From an uncultured Clostridia bacterium (lineage in GTDB: Bacteria > Bacillota > Clostridia > Christensenellales > Borkfalkiaceae): 64,000 nucleotides of DNA. Position numbers and translations under genes: made by a program. Positions 42,625 through 51,945 of the stretch are shown here, piece by piece (position 1 is the stretch's first letter; each line of letters begins with the position of its first letter). Location: positions 62,001 to 126,000 of the forward strand of contig CANQSR010000001.1 of NCBI GenBank assembly GCA_947626575.1, written 5' to 3'. The notes under the pieces are model-generated. The model made no database searches. It saw only the letters and a program-made list of their open reading frames with translations, and had not been told where the DNA came from.

Positions 42625-45600
42625 ATGGAAAAGACAGGAAAGAAAATCAAATCGCTCGCCCTGTGCGCGTCGGTCGCGCTCATGGCGGGTACCCTCGCCG
42701 CTTCGCAGTTATTGCCCGTTTTCGAGGGCGTCGGCAGGGGAAACTCCGTTTCGGGCAGCGCAGAGACGGCGCTCGTCAGCGAGCAAAACGCCGCCGCGGT
42801 GGATACGCACGTTTCGTCCTATCTCAACAAGAACGTCGTCCAACAGCTCCCGGATAGCCTCGCCGCAGACAGGGAAATTTCCATCCTCGTAGAGACGGCG
42901 GAGAGCGGGATCATGGCGGCATACGACGCACAGAGCGGGATCTCCCGTTATGCGTCCGTCGCGGAGTTCGCCTCGTCCTCCAAGGGCGCAGAGATCGTTT
43001 CGCGCATCGAACGCAGAAATGCGGACGCCAAGAAATATCTCGAACGGAGCGGCGTCTCCTTTACTTACGGCGCTTCCTACAACGTTCTCATGGGCGGCAT
43101 CGAGATCGTCGCCAAGGCGGGGGATTACTACCGCCTCGTTTCCGCGCTCGCAGGCACGGGGTACACGGCGTCCATCAGCGAGGAATATGCTGTCTGCGAG
43201 GCCCAGCGCGTCGATAACACCGTCCACGTGCATGATACGGGTATTTTCAACAGCGAAGGTTCGGGTTACGATGGGTCGGGGACCGTCGTCGCCGTTCTCG
43301 ATACCGGCCTCGACTATACGCATACGGCGTTTGCAGTGGAGCAGTTCAAATCCACCAACCCCGTCATGACCCCGACCACCATCAACGAAAAGGTTTCGCG
43401 CCTCCGCGCCGCAGAGTATACGCCCGGCCTCTCCGCCGCCAACGTATATCTGAGCGCCAAGATCCCCTATGCCTATGACTATGCCGACCACGATACCGAC
43501 GTCTATCCCCACGGGGACGAACACGGCACGCACGTTTCGGGCATCATCGTCGGCAAGGACGACGAGATCACGGGCGTTGCGCCCAATGCGCAGCTCTGCG
43601 CCATGAAAGTGTTCTCGGATAAGGTCAGCGGCGCGCGCTGGTCGTGGATCCTCTCGGCTTTGGAGGACTGCGTGGTGCTCGATGTGGACGTCATCAACAT
43701 GTCCCTCGGCTCCGCGGCGGGCTTCACGGAGGAATCCGACCCCGAAAAATTGCGGGAAAAGATCGTGTATAACAGCGTCGCCGAACACGGTATCAGCCTC
43801 GTGGCGGCCGCCGGCAACGAATATAACTCCACCTTCGGCTCCGAGAAGAACGGCAACCTCGGCCTCACCTCCAATCCCGACTCCGCGACCATCGGCTCCC
43901 CCGGTTCCTATGATTCGGCGCTCGCCGTCGCGTCCATTTCGGGCGTCAAGACGCCGTTCCTTGAATATAAGGGCCAAATCATCTACTTCACCGAGTCCGC
44001 CGACCAATCCTCCGAGACCCGTCACTTCGTGGACGACATCTTGAAGAATGGCGTGAACGAGCAGGAGTTCGAATACATCACCGTACCCGGCGTGGGCCGC
44101 AGTTCGGATTACAGTTCCATCGAAAACGATATCAAGGGCAAGATCGCGCTTGTCCGCCGCGGCGATACTTCTTTCGAGGATAAGTCGCGCGTTGCGCAGA
44201 GGATGGGCGCCGCCGGCGTCATCATCTACAACAACGTTTCGGGCGACATCACCATGACGGTCGGCTCGGTCACCATCCCCGTCTGCTCCATCTCCCGCGA
44301 TAACGGCGAGTTGCTCGCCTCCGTCAAGAGGGGGAAGATCACCGTCAGCAAGGGCAACACCGCAGGCCCCTTCATGTCCGACTTCTCCTCGTGGGGCCCC
44401 ACGCCCGATCTCCGCATCAAGCCCGAAATCACGGCGCACGGCGGCGATATCTATTCCTCCGTCCGCGGTCAGGAATACGACCGTTTTTCGGGTACCTCGA
44501 TGGCCTCGCCCAACCAGGCAGGCGTCACGGCGCTCGTCCGCCAATACGTAAAAGATAAGTTCCCGCAGGCGACCCGCGCCCAGCAGCTCGCCTACACCAA
44601 CCAGATCATGATGTCCACGACGGATATCGCGAAGAACATGAACGGGCTTCCCTACTCCGTGCGAAAACAGGGCGCAGGGCTTGCCAACCTCATCAAGGCG
44701 ACCACGTCGCCCGCCTTCATCAGCACCTTTGCCCGCGACGACAAAGCCGTGGCAAGCCAAAATCCCGACCGCTTCACCGACAAAGTCATCGACAAGGCCA
44801 AGATCGAATACGGTGACGACAAGGAGCGGAAGGGCAGCTATCAGCTCAAATTCAACATCAACAACATCGAGAGCGCCGCACTCACCTATGACGTGGACGC
44901 CATCGTCATGACCGAGGGCATCAGCGAAAACAAGACCTATAAGGGCGACAGAACCGTCACGCAGGAGGGCTACATCCTCGACGGCGCGAAGGTGAAAGTT
45001 GAGAACGTCACGGGAGACGGCTCCCAAAACGGCAACACCGTCACCGTGCAGGGCAAGGGAACGGCGACCGTCGTCGTCGTCATCACGCTCGACGAAAAGA
45101 CGGATAAGGCCTATCTTGACCAATTTGAAAACGGCATGTATGTGGAGGGGTACATCACCCTCACGGTCCCCAATGAAGAAACAGTCGCCCTGAACGTTCC
45201 CTACCTTGCCTTCTACGGCGATTGGACGGAGGCGCCCATCTTCGACCTCGATTACTTCGAGACCGACAAGGATGCGCTCGACGATTCCCTCGCGACGCTG
45301 GATAAGACGTTGCCCGACGCCTATGCAACGACGCCCGTCGGCGGCTTTTACAGCGACTATATCTCCATGCTCGGCTCCTATGTCTTCGTGCAGGATCCCG
45401 CGGCGACCCCGATCTCCGCGACCCGCGACCACATCGCCCTCACCAACCAGGCAGGGGAAGTCGGCGGCGTCAACTATATCTATGGCATCTATGCGGGGCT
45501 TCTCCGCGGCGCAAAGCGCGTGGAAATGAGCGTCACCGACGCCGTGACGGGGGAGGTCATCTGGCAAAATACGGAGTGGAACCAGCGCAAATCTTACAGC

Positions 45601-48600
45601 GCGGGAAGCTCCATCTATCCCGCGATGATCGATGTGGATTTCCACATGACGGATTACGATTTCAAGAACAACACGAAATATATTTTCCGCGCGGAGGCCA
45701 TCCTCGATTACCCCGGCGAGCAAAATAATAAGAAATCCGTCTTTGAATTCCCGTTCGTGACAGACTTCGAGGCGCCCATCGTGACCGATGCGCAGTTCTA
45801 CACCGAATACGATACCACCGCCAAGAAGAACAAGCTCTTCGCGCGCCTCTATATATATGATAACCATTATACAATGGGCGCGAGCATCGGCCAGCTCGTC
45901 TATGCGGAAAAGGGGTCGGGCTCCATGTATTCCCTCAAAGGGTTCGGCAACTATGTCACGCCCGTCTATTCGCAGTTCAATTCCACTTCGGAGCTGGTCG
46001 TCGAACTCACCGACCACATCGCCGATCTCGCCAATTCCATCACGCCCAATACCTTCTCCGTCGCGCTCTATGACTATGCGATGAACCAGGGCGTCTATGA
46101 GGTCCGCATCCCCGACTCCGTGAAGGGACTCTATTTCAGCGAGATGGAGCATGCGGACGGCACCCCCCTCGGCGAGGGCGAATACGGCGTCACGCTCAGC
46201 CCCAACCAGACGTATGTCCTCGAACCCAAGCTGTATCCCGGCACCGAATGGCGCGAAACGCTCACATATACGAGCAACAACGACGCCGTCGCGAAAGTCG
46301 TCAACGGCAAGATCCTTGCGGTAGGGCAGGGGACGGCGGTCATCACGGCCACGAGTAGCGTGGATAAGAATGCCAAGGCGGAACTCTCCGTCAAGGTCCT
46401 CGGCAGCGGCGACCCCGGTTACGAGGAATACACGGAACCCGTCGTGGATGTGTTCCACATCACGGGTTACGAGACGGACTTCGCCTTCTATGATATTTCC
46501 AACGACGACCGTGACCTCGGCCTTACGGACTCCGTGACGGAATTCTCGGCCAATGCGACGACGTATTCCCTCTCCATGTTCCCCTCCGAGCGCGTCACGC
46601 TCACCTATAAGCTCATCGCCTTCGACCCCGCGTCGACCAAGGTCCTCTTTTCGAGCGGTAGCGAGAGGTATGTCCGCGTCGATGAGAACGGGCAGATCAC
46701 CGCAGTCGCAGAGGGTACCACCTCGGTCATGGTACGCGTTGTGAAGGTCAACGAGGACGGTTCGACGACGCCGACCATGTACAACAGGACGGTCATGATC
46801 ACCGTCAAGGACCCCTATGAGCGCAACGGTCCCTATCTCACCTCCTACCGCGGCGGCGGCATGCAGTCCTATACCGATGCAGACGGCAAAGTCCACGAAC
46901 ACGCCGTCGTCATTCCCAAAGAGCTGGGCTTCACCGAGATCGATCAGTTCGCATTTTCGGGCTATCAATATATCCCCAAGGATCTCTCCGCGGGCGACGT
47001 CATCGACGAAGAGGATCCGAGCGCGACCAAGATCTGGTATTACGGCGATAACTCCGACGTCGAGGAAGTCGTCATTCCCGAAGGCGTGAAGAACATCGGC
47101 AACTATGCCTTTGCGGGCATGACGAGCCTCAAACGCGTGGTGCTTCCCTCCACGCTCAACAGGATCGCCATGGGCGCCTTCTATGGCTGCACCAATCTCA
47201 CCGAAGTCGCCGGCCTCGAATATGTCAAGTTCATCAGCCAGGATGCGTTCTCAGGGCCTGCGGTAAACGGCCAATACACGGCCACGCTGCTCACGGGCGT
47301 CAAGGAAGGATCCTTTGCAAATATCGTGGCGATCGGCGACGGCGCATTCCGCGGCACGCTGCTTTCGCGCATCAATCTGCCCGCCTCGGCGCAGTCCATC
47401 GGCGCCTACGCCTTTGCCGACTCTAAGGTCACAAATGTGACTATACGGGCCTCCAAGATCAAACTCGGCAACTATGCGTTCGCGCGCTGTGCGTCCCTTG
47501 CCAAGATGGAAGTGAACGCCTCCGTCATCCCCGACGGCGTGTTCGAGGGCTGTACAGAACTCGAAAAAATTACGCTCGGCGCGGACGTCGAGAGCATCGG
47601 CCCGAACGCCTTTGCGGGGACGAACATCGCGAGCTTCATTGTGCGGCCGGGCAATCCCAACTTTGCCGCGCAGGATTCCTATTCCTATCTCCTCAGCAAG
47701 GATGGAAAGACGCTCCTTCAAGTGGCGCCCGCGGCAGGAAACACCTTCCCCGCCGCCGATAACACCGATACGCGGCTCGAAAGTCTGGAAGAGATCGGCA
47801 CGGGTGCGTTTTCGAGTTGCACTTCCCTGACGTCGGTGAACCTGCCGAGCGTCAAGCGCGTGGGCAACTATGCGTTCTATGGTTGCGAAGAACTCTCCAC
47901 GCTCCATCTCGGCGCGCTTGAAGAGATCGGCGACTATGCCTTCGCGTTCTCCGGCCTCAAAACCATCCCGACGCTTGCGGATACGCTCACGGAGATCGGC
48001 AGTTATGCCTTCGCGGCCACCGCGCTCACGAGCGTCAATATCGCAGCTGCGGATGCGGAAAAGGGCTTCTTCATCGGCGAGGGCGCCTTTGCGGCCAACA
48101 AGCTTCTCAGCACCGTCACCATCGGCGATAACGTCACCGTCGGCACGGGCGCCTTCCAGGCGGCCTATAACGTCGAGGAAGTCACGATGGGGTCGATGAA
48201 CAGGGACGACGGTGTCACCGTCAAGCAATATTATACGCACATTGTTTCCCCCGAAACCCTTAAATCTGTCACGCTCGGCAAGAACGTGACGGTGGGCGAG
48301 CAGGCCTTCTCCTACCAGACGGGGCTTCAACAGCTGACTGCCGGCGAGGGGACGGTCATCGGCGACGGCGCCTTCTACGGCAGTTCGTCCTTCACGATCA
48401 CTACTAACGGCAACATCTCGGCCGTCAATCTTACGGCAGATCTCTCCAAGGTCAAATCCATCGGCGCGGATGCGTTCTCAGGCCCCGCTGTCAACATGTA
48501 TATTTCCTTTACGAGCAAAGGGCAGGACGAACCCGATTCCATTTCCGATGAAGGGAGTATAGGCTGGTGGCAGGCGCCGCAGATCACGACGGTGAACCTT

Positions 48601-50313
48601 ACGTCCCTCGAATCGCTCGGCGAAGGCGCGTTTGCCTACAACCAATTCCTCGGCTATGAGGAAGGTTCGCTCACGCTCGGCGATAAGCTCACCGAGATCC
48701 CCGCATCGGCATTCACATATTCCAATCTCACCACCGTGGACCTCAAAAACGTCACCAAGGTGGGGGACGGCGCGTTCATGGCAAGCTATAATCTCACAGG
48801 CGTTGACCTCAGCAAGCTCACCGAGATCGGCGCGGGCGCCTTCGCGGCAAATGCCCTCACCTCGGTCACCCTCCAAGAGGGCGTCACCGTGGGCGCAGAG
48901 GCGTTTTACAGCAACATAGAACTTAAAGAGGTGAAGGGCCTCGGCGGGATCGCTTCCATCGGCGCGGGCGCCTTCGCGGGTACGGCCATCTCCGGCGACG
49001 TCAGTCTTTCGGCGACGTCCATCGGCGATATGGCCTTTATGGGTACGGGGCTTACCTCCGTCACCCTCCCCGAAACGCTCACCTACATCGGGGAAAATCC
49101 CTTCGCGGGCTGTCCGCTCAAACCCTTCACCAAGACGGAAGATGAGAAGTTCCACGGCCAGACCGTGGGCAGTACCACCGTCACTGACTTCGTCATCAAC
49201 GAAGAGGCGGGCATCGAGGTCATCGGCGGCGCTCTCTATAAGACCACGCCCGCGGGCGGCCGCGTGCTTGTCACCTATCCGATGAACGCAACGGCGCGCG
49301 AGTTCGTCGTGGCGGATAACACCGTCCGCATCTCCGCCTTTGCCTTCATGGGCAGCAGTGTGTATGCGGTCACGCTCCCGGAGACGGTCAAGGCGCTCGG
49401 CGATAAGGCCTTCTATGGCTGCGACAAGTTGGGCATCGTCACCTTCCAGAGCTACAATTCGCCCATCCTCGAAGAGCAGTACGATGCCTCCTATGCGGAT
49501 CTGCCGCGCGAAGATGAGGACGGCTCTCCGATAGAAGATGAGGACGGCAATTACGTCACCAACCTTCCTTCCCAGCCCGCCTTCGAAATCTTCACGGATA
49601 CAGGGGCCACCGACCTCGGTATCCTCAAATTCCGCACGATGGGCTTCGATGCGCCCAACTTCTTCTTCGGAGCCAACTTCGTAGGTTATATCGGCAAGTG
49701 CGCGGGCGACCTCATCATGATCTGCCCCTCCAACGGCGTCGGATACGATTCCTTCATCTTCTCGCAGTACTTCGAGGCGAGGATCAAGGGCGCGCCCGCG
49801 GCCGACGATGTGACGCTTGCGGCCATGGCGGCCATCCGCTCGCTTCCCGATAGCATCATGTACGATCATAAACCGCTCGTGGTAGAGGCGCGCAGGCTGT
49901 ATGACCTCATCGTCTCCGAAGAACAGCGCGGCATCGTGGAGACGGCAGGATTGGAACTCAAACTCACGCAGGCCGAAGCCATGATCCAATTCTATGACCA
50001 GGAGCAAAATCCCAATCAGCCCACACCGCCCGCAGAGGAGGAGAAAGAAGGTCCCGATGCGCTCGTCATTACCCTGAGCGTGCTTGTGGGCGTGTTCGGC
50101 GCCGCCGCCATCGTCGCGTTCGTGCTGCTCTTCCTCTCCCGCCGTAAACCGCAGGGGACTGCGGGAACGGATGGCCCCCAAGAGAACACGGCGGAAAGCG
50201 CCGAAGAGAGCGGAACCGAGGCGGACGGCACGGCGGAAAACGGCGAGGAAAGCGCGGATGCCGATAGCGGCGAAAGCGGAGAAAACGACGGCGCCGCTCC
50301 GGAGGAAAGGTAA
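42625..50313 (+). CDS. Giant cell-envelope subtilase (S8) with PA, Ig-like and BspA-LRR domains
   Basis: 2,562 residues from MEKTGKKIKSLALCAS, after AGAAGGAAA. A signal peptide is followed by a propeptide-like region (about 80-200). The S8 triad is intact: Asp226 (AVLDTGLD), His300 (HGTHVSG) and Ser625 (SGTSMASPNQ). A PA domain is inserted between His and Ser (about 485-565), as in lactocepin-type proteases. Beta-sandwich regions follow; Big-2-like domains lie near 1193-1263 and 1312-1395. Residues about 1480-2275 are LRR_5/BspA repeats. One C-terminal membrane segment (about 2480-2505), then RRK and an acidic tail, anchors it with the catalytic part outside. It leads an operon with a peptide transporter, so digestion of extracellular protein to feed uptake is inferred. 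Confidence 0.92.
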   Translation: MEKTGKKIKSLALCASVALMAGTLAASQLLPVFEGVGRGNSVSGSAETALVSEQNAAAVDTHVSSYLNKNVVQQLPDSLAADREISILVETAESGIMAAYDAQSGISRYASVAEFASSSKGAEIVSRIERRNADAKKYLERSGVSFTYGASYNVLMGGIEIVAKAGDYYRLVSALAGTGYTASISEEYAVCEAQRVDNTVHVHDTGIFNSEGSGYDGSGTVVAVLDTGLDYTHTAFAVEQFKSTNPVMTPTTINEKVSRLRAAEYTPGLSAANVYLSAKIPYAYDYADHDTDVYPHGDEHGTHVSGIIVGKDDEITGVAPNAQLCAMKVFSDKVSGARWSWILSALEDCVVLDVDVINMSLGSAAGFTEESDPEKLREKIVYNSVAEHGISLVAAAGNEYNSTFGSEKNGNLGLTSNPDSATIGSPGSYDSALAVASISGVKTPFLEYKGQIIYFTESADQSSETRHFVDDILKNGVNEQEFEYITVPGVGRSSDYSSIENDIKGKIALVRRGDTSFEDKSRVAQRMGAAGVIIYNNVSGDITMTVGSVTIPVCSISRDNGELLASVKRGKITVSKGNTAGPFMSDFSSWGPTPDLRIKPEITAHGGDIYSSVRGQEYDRFSGTSMASPNQAGVTALVRQYVKDKFPQATRAQQLAYTNQIMMSTTDIAKNMNGLPYSVRKQGAGLANLIKATTSPAFISTFARDDKAVASQNPDRFTDKVIDKAKIEYGDDKERKGSYQLKFNINNIESAALTYDVDAIVMTEGISENKTYKGDRTVTQEGYILDGAKVKVENVTGDGSQNGNTVTVQGKGTATVVVVITLDEKTDKAYLDQFENGMYVEGYITLTVPNEETVALNVPYLAFYGDWTEAPIFDLDYFETDKDALDDSLATLDKTLPDAYATTPVGGFYSDYISMLGSYVFVQDPAATPISATRDHIALTNQAGEVGGVNYIYGIYAGLLRGAKRVEMSVTDAVTGEVIWQNTEWNQRKSYSAGSSIYPAMIDVDFHMTDYDFKNNTKYIFRAEAILDYPGEQNNKKSVFEFPFVTDFEAPIVTDAQFYTEYDTTAKKNKLFARLYIYDNHYTMGASIGQLVYAEKGSGSMYSLKGFGNYVTPVYSQFNSTSELVVELTDHIADLANSITPNTFSVALYDYAMNQGVYEVRIPDSVKGLYFSEMEHADGTPLGEGEYGVTLSPNQTYVLEPKLYPGTEWRETLTYTSNNDAVAKVVNGKILAVGQGTAVITATSSVDKNAKAELSVKVLGSGDPGYEEYTEPVVDVFHITGYETDFAFYDISNDDRDLGLTDSVTEFSANATTYSLSMFPSERVTLTYKLIAFDPASTKVLFSSGSERYVRVDENGQITAVAEGTTSVMVRVVKVNEDGSTTPTMYNRTVMITVKDPYERNGPYLTSYRGGGMQSYTDADGKVHEHAVVIPKELGFTEIDQFAFSGYQYIPKDLSAGDVIDEEDPSATKIWYYGDNSDVEEVVIPEGVKNIGNYAFAGMTSLKRVVLPSTLNRIAMGAFYGCTNLTEVAGLEYVKFISQDAFSGPAVNGQYTATLLTGVKEGSFANIVAIGDGAFRGTLLSRINLPASAQSIGAYAFADSKVTNVTIRASKIKLGNYAFARCASLAKMEVNASVIPDGVFEGCTELEKITLGADVESIGPNAFAGTNIASFIVRPGNPNFAAQDSYSYLLSKDGKTLLQVAPAAGNTFPAADNTDTRLESLEEIGTGAFSSCTSLTSVNLPSVKRVGNYAFYGCEELSTLHLGALEEIGDYAFAFSGLKTIPTLADTLTEIGSYAFAATALTSVNIAAADAEKGFFIGEGAFAANKLLSTVTIGDNVTVGTGAFQAAYNVEEVTMGSMNRDDGVTVKQYYTHIVSPETLKSVTLGKNVTVGEQAFSYQTGLQQLTAGEGTVIGDGAFYGSSSFTITTNGNISAVNLTADLSKVKSIGADAFSGPAVNMYISFTSKGQDEPDSISDEGSIGWWQAPQITTVNLTSLESLGEGAFAYNQFLGYEEGSLTLGDKLTEIPASAFTYSNLTTVDLKNVTKVGDGAFMASYNLTGVDLSKLTEIGAGAFAANALTSVTLQEGVTVGAEAFYSNIELKEVKGLGGIASIGAGAFAGTAISGDVSLSATSIGDMAFMGTGLTSVTLPETLTYIGENPFAGCPLKPFTKTEDEKFHGQTVGSTTVTDFVINEEAGIEVIGGALYKTTPAGGRVLVTYPMNATAREFVVADNTVRISAFAFMGSSVYAVTLPETVKALGDKAFYGCDKLGIVTFQSYNSPILEEQYDASYADLPREDEDGSPIEDEDGNYVTNLPSQPAFEIFTDTGATDLGILKFRTMGFDAPNFFFGANFVGYIGKCAGDLIMICPSNGVGYDSFIFSQYFEARIKGAPAADDVTLAAMAAIRSLPDSIMYDHKPLVVEARRLYDLIVSEEQRGIVETAGLELKLTQAEAMIQFYDQEQNPNQPTPPAEEEKEGPDALVITLSVLVGVFGAAAIVAFVLLFLSRRKPQGTAGTDGPQENTAESAEESGTEADGTAENGEESADADSGESGENDGAAPEER

Positions 50314-50316
50314 CGC

Positions 50317-51915
50317 ATGAAAACGAGAACCAAACTATTGATCGTCCTCGGCTTTGCCATGGCGGGAACGCTCGCGCTCGCGGCGTGCGCCGGCCCGGAT
50401 ACCACCTACAAGGATTATGCGGGAAGGGGCGCCAACGTCATCATCACGTACGATAAGAACGGCGGCGAGTTCGCGAGCAATCCCAACATCGATATCAAGG
50501 ACGTCTATTATTACAGCGATCTGGAAGGGGGACTGAAATTGCTCGCGCCGGGCGACCCCAACCGCGGCCAGACGTATGCGACGAGCATCGTCACGCGGTC
50601 CGGCTATCAGCTCGCGGGGTGGTACACGGAGCGCACCGAACGCACGGATGCGCAAGGCAACGCGCTCGATGATTACGGCGAGCTTGTCTCGGTAAGCAAC
50701 CGTCCGCAGGGATATACATACAGCGGCCGGTGGGATTTCTCCTCGAAAAAACTCACCGAGACCGACCTCAACAAAGATACGGAGTCGTGGGGGACGGTCT
50801 ACCGCCTGACGCTCTATGCGGCATGGGTCCCCAACTTCACCTATGACTTCTATGCGCAGGACGCGCAGGGCAAGTGGCAGTATTACGGCAGTACGACGCG
50901 GACCAACGGGATGGATACCCCGCTTCCCGCGTGGAGCAAGGATTCGGGCGCGCTCGAATACAGCGGCATCCCCGTCTATAAGACGGATACGATGACGTAT
51001 TCCATGACGGGCATCTACCTCGACGAAGCGTTGGCGCAGCCCGTGGCGGATGACAACATGGACCGCGTGCACGATATCGCCAGCGACACGTTGGATGCAA
51101 ACGGCAACGAGGTGAAGGGCATCCCGCACGGCGGCAGTATCGACCTCGAACACGGCATCGGCCTCGATCTCGTCCGCAAATGCTATACGACGTGGCGCGA
51201 ACGCGCATGGTATCGCATCAGCACGCCCGCCCAATTCATCTCCAACATGATTGCGGACGCAGGGTTTGAGATAAAAGAAGATCTCCACTTTACCACCACC
51301 GACAGCACCATCCCGTGGATCGGTTCGGCGCTCACGTTCAAGGGCATCATCGAGGGCGGCGGCCATACGATCGACGGCTTGACCTCGACGCAGGCGAAGA
51401 ACGCCCGTCAGGCGGGCGGCCTGTTTACCGAGATCGCCGCGGGCGCGGTCATCAGGAACGTCAAATTCACCAACATGAGCTTCACGGTTTCGGGTACCAC
51501 GCAGCAGGGCGGCCTTTACGGCCTGCTCGCCGCCTCCATCGACGACGCGGCCACCATCGAAGGCGTCACCGTGACGGGGACCATCCACGTCTACGACCCC
51601 GTGGATACTTCGGACTTTGGGAACTACACGATCGGACTCGTGAGCGGAGACCTGAATGCAAGGGGCATCGCGACGGGCGGCATCACGGCCGTTGCGGACC
51701 AAGTGAATACATTCATTATCGGAACGGGGTACGTTCCCCAATGGCCCGTACTCGTTGCGGTGGGGGAGGACGGCCGCGTGACCATCACCCCGAACCCGAC
51801 GCCGGACAAAAATCCTTCGGCGGAAGAAAGCCCGTCGCCGGATGAAGATCCGCCGAAAGAAAACCCCGGCCAACCCGCCACGCCGCCCGGTGAAACGGAC
51901 GATACGGAAAATTAA
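50317..51915 (+). CDS. Surface lipoprotein with InlB-type repeat and GLUG-like beta-helix region
   Basis: 532 residues, three bases after the protease stop. Lipobox LAAC gives Cys24. Residues about 38-165 form an elongated InlB B-type module (VIITYDKNGGEF, YQLAGWYTERTERT, LTLYAAW). Residues about 340-430 have GLUG-like strands (IEGGGHTIDGL, AGGLFTEIAAGAVIRNVKF, GGLYGLLAAS) that usually build a right-handed beta helix. The last 45 residues are Pro/Glu/Asp-rich (PTPDKNPSAEESPSPDEDPP), perhaps a flexible spacer. Probably binds polymers or assists the neighbouring protease; no enzyme motif seen. SBP gene follows by 30 bp. Confidence 0.8.
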   Translation: MKTRTKLLIVLGFAMAGTLALAACAGPDTTYKDYAGRGANVIITYDKNGGEFASNPNIDIKDVYYYSDLEGGLKLLAPGDPNRGQTYATSIVTRSGYQLAGWYTERTERTDAQGNALDDYGELVSVSNRPQGYTYSGRWDFSSKKLTETDLNKDTESWGTVYRLTLYAAWVPNFTYDFYAQDAQGKWQYYGSTTRTNGMDTPLPAWSKDSGALEYSGIPVYKTDTMTYSMTGIYLDEALAQPVADDNMDRVHDIASDTLDANGNEVKGIPHGGSIDLEHGIGLDLVRKCYTTWRERAWYRISTPAQFISNMIADAGFEIKEDLHFTTTDSTIPWIGSALTFKGIIEGGGHTIDGLTSTQAKNARQAGGLFTEIAAGAVIRNVKFTNMSFTVSGTTQQGGLYGLLAASIDDAATIEGVTVTGTIHVYDPVDTSDFGNYTIGLVSGDLNARGIATGGITAVADQVNTFIIGTGYVPQWPVLVAVGEDGRVTITPNPTPDKNPSAEESPSPDEDPPKENPGQPATPPGETDDTEN

Positions 51916-51945
51916 AAAATTCGAAAAAAATCGGAGGACATAGAT

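Noticed and set aside
42709-46968. Very long antisense open frame (over 1,400 codons) opposite the protease gene, and similar ones opposite 740-2521, 4151-5734, 14925-17177, 50335-54387 and 61680-63956
   Set aside because: They mirror the codon bias of well-supported genes on the other strand, have no ribosome sites or recognisable domains, and are rich in unlikely compositions.
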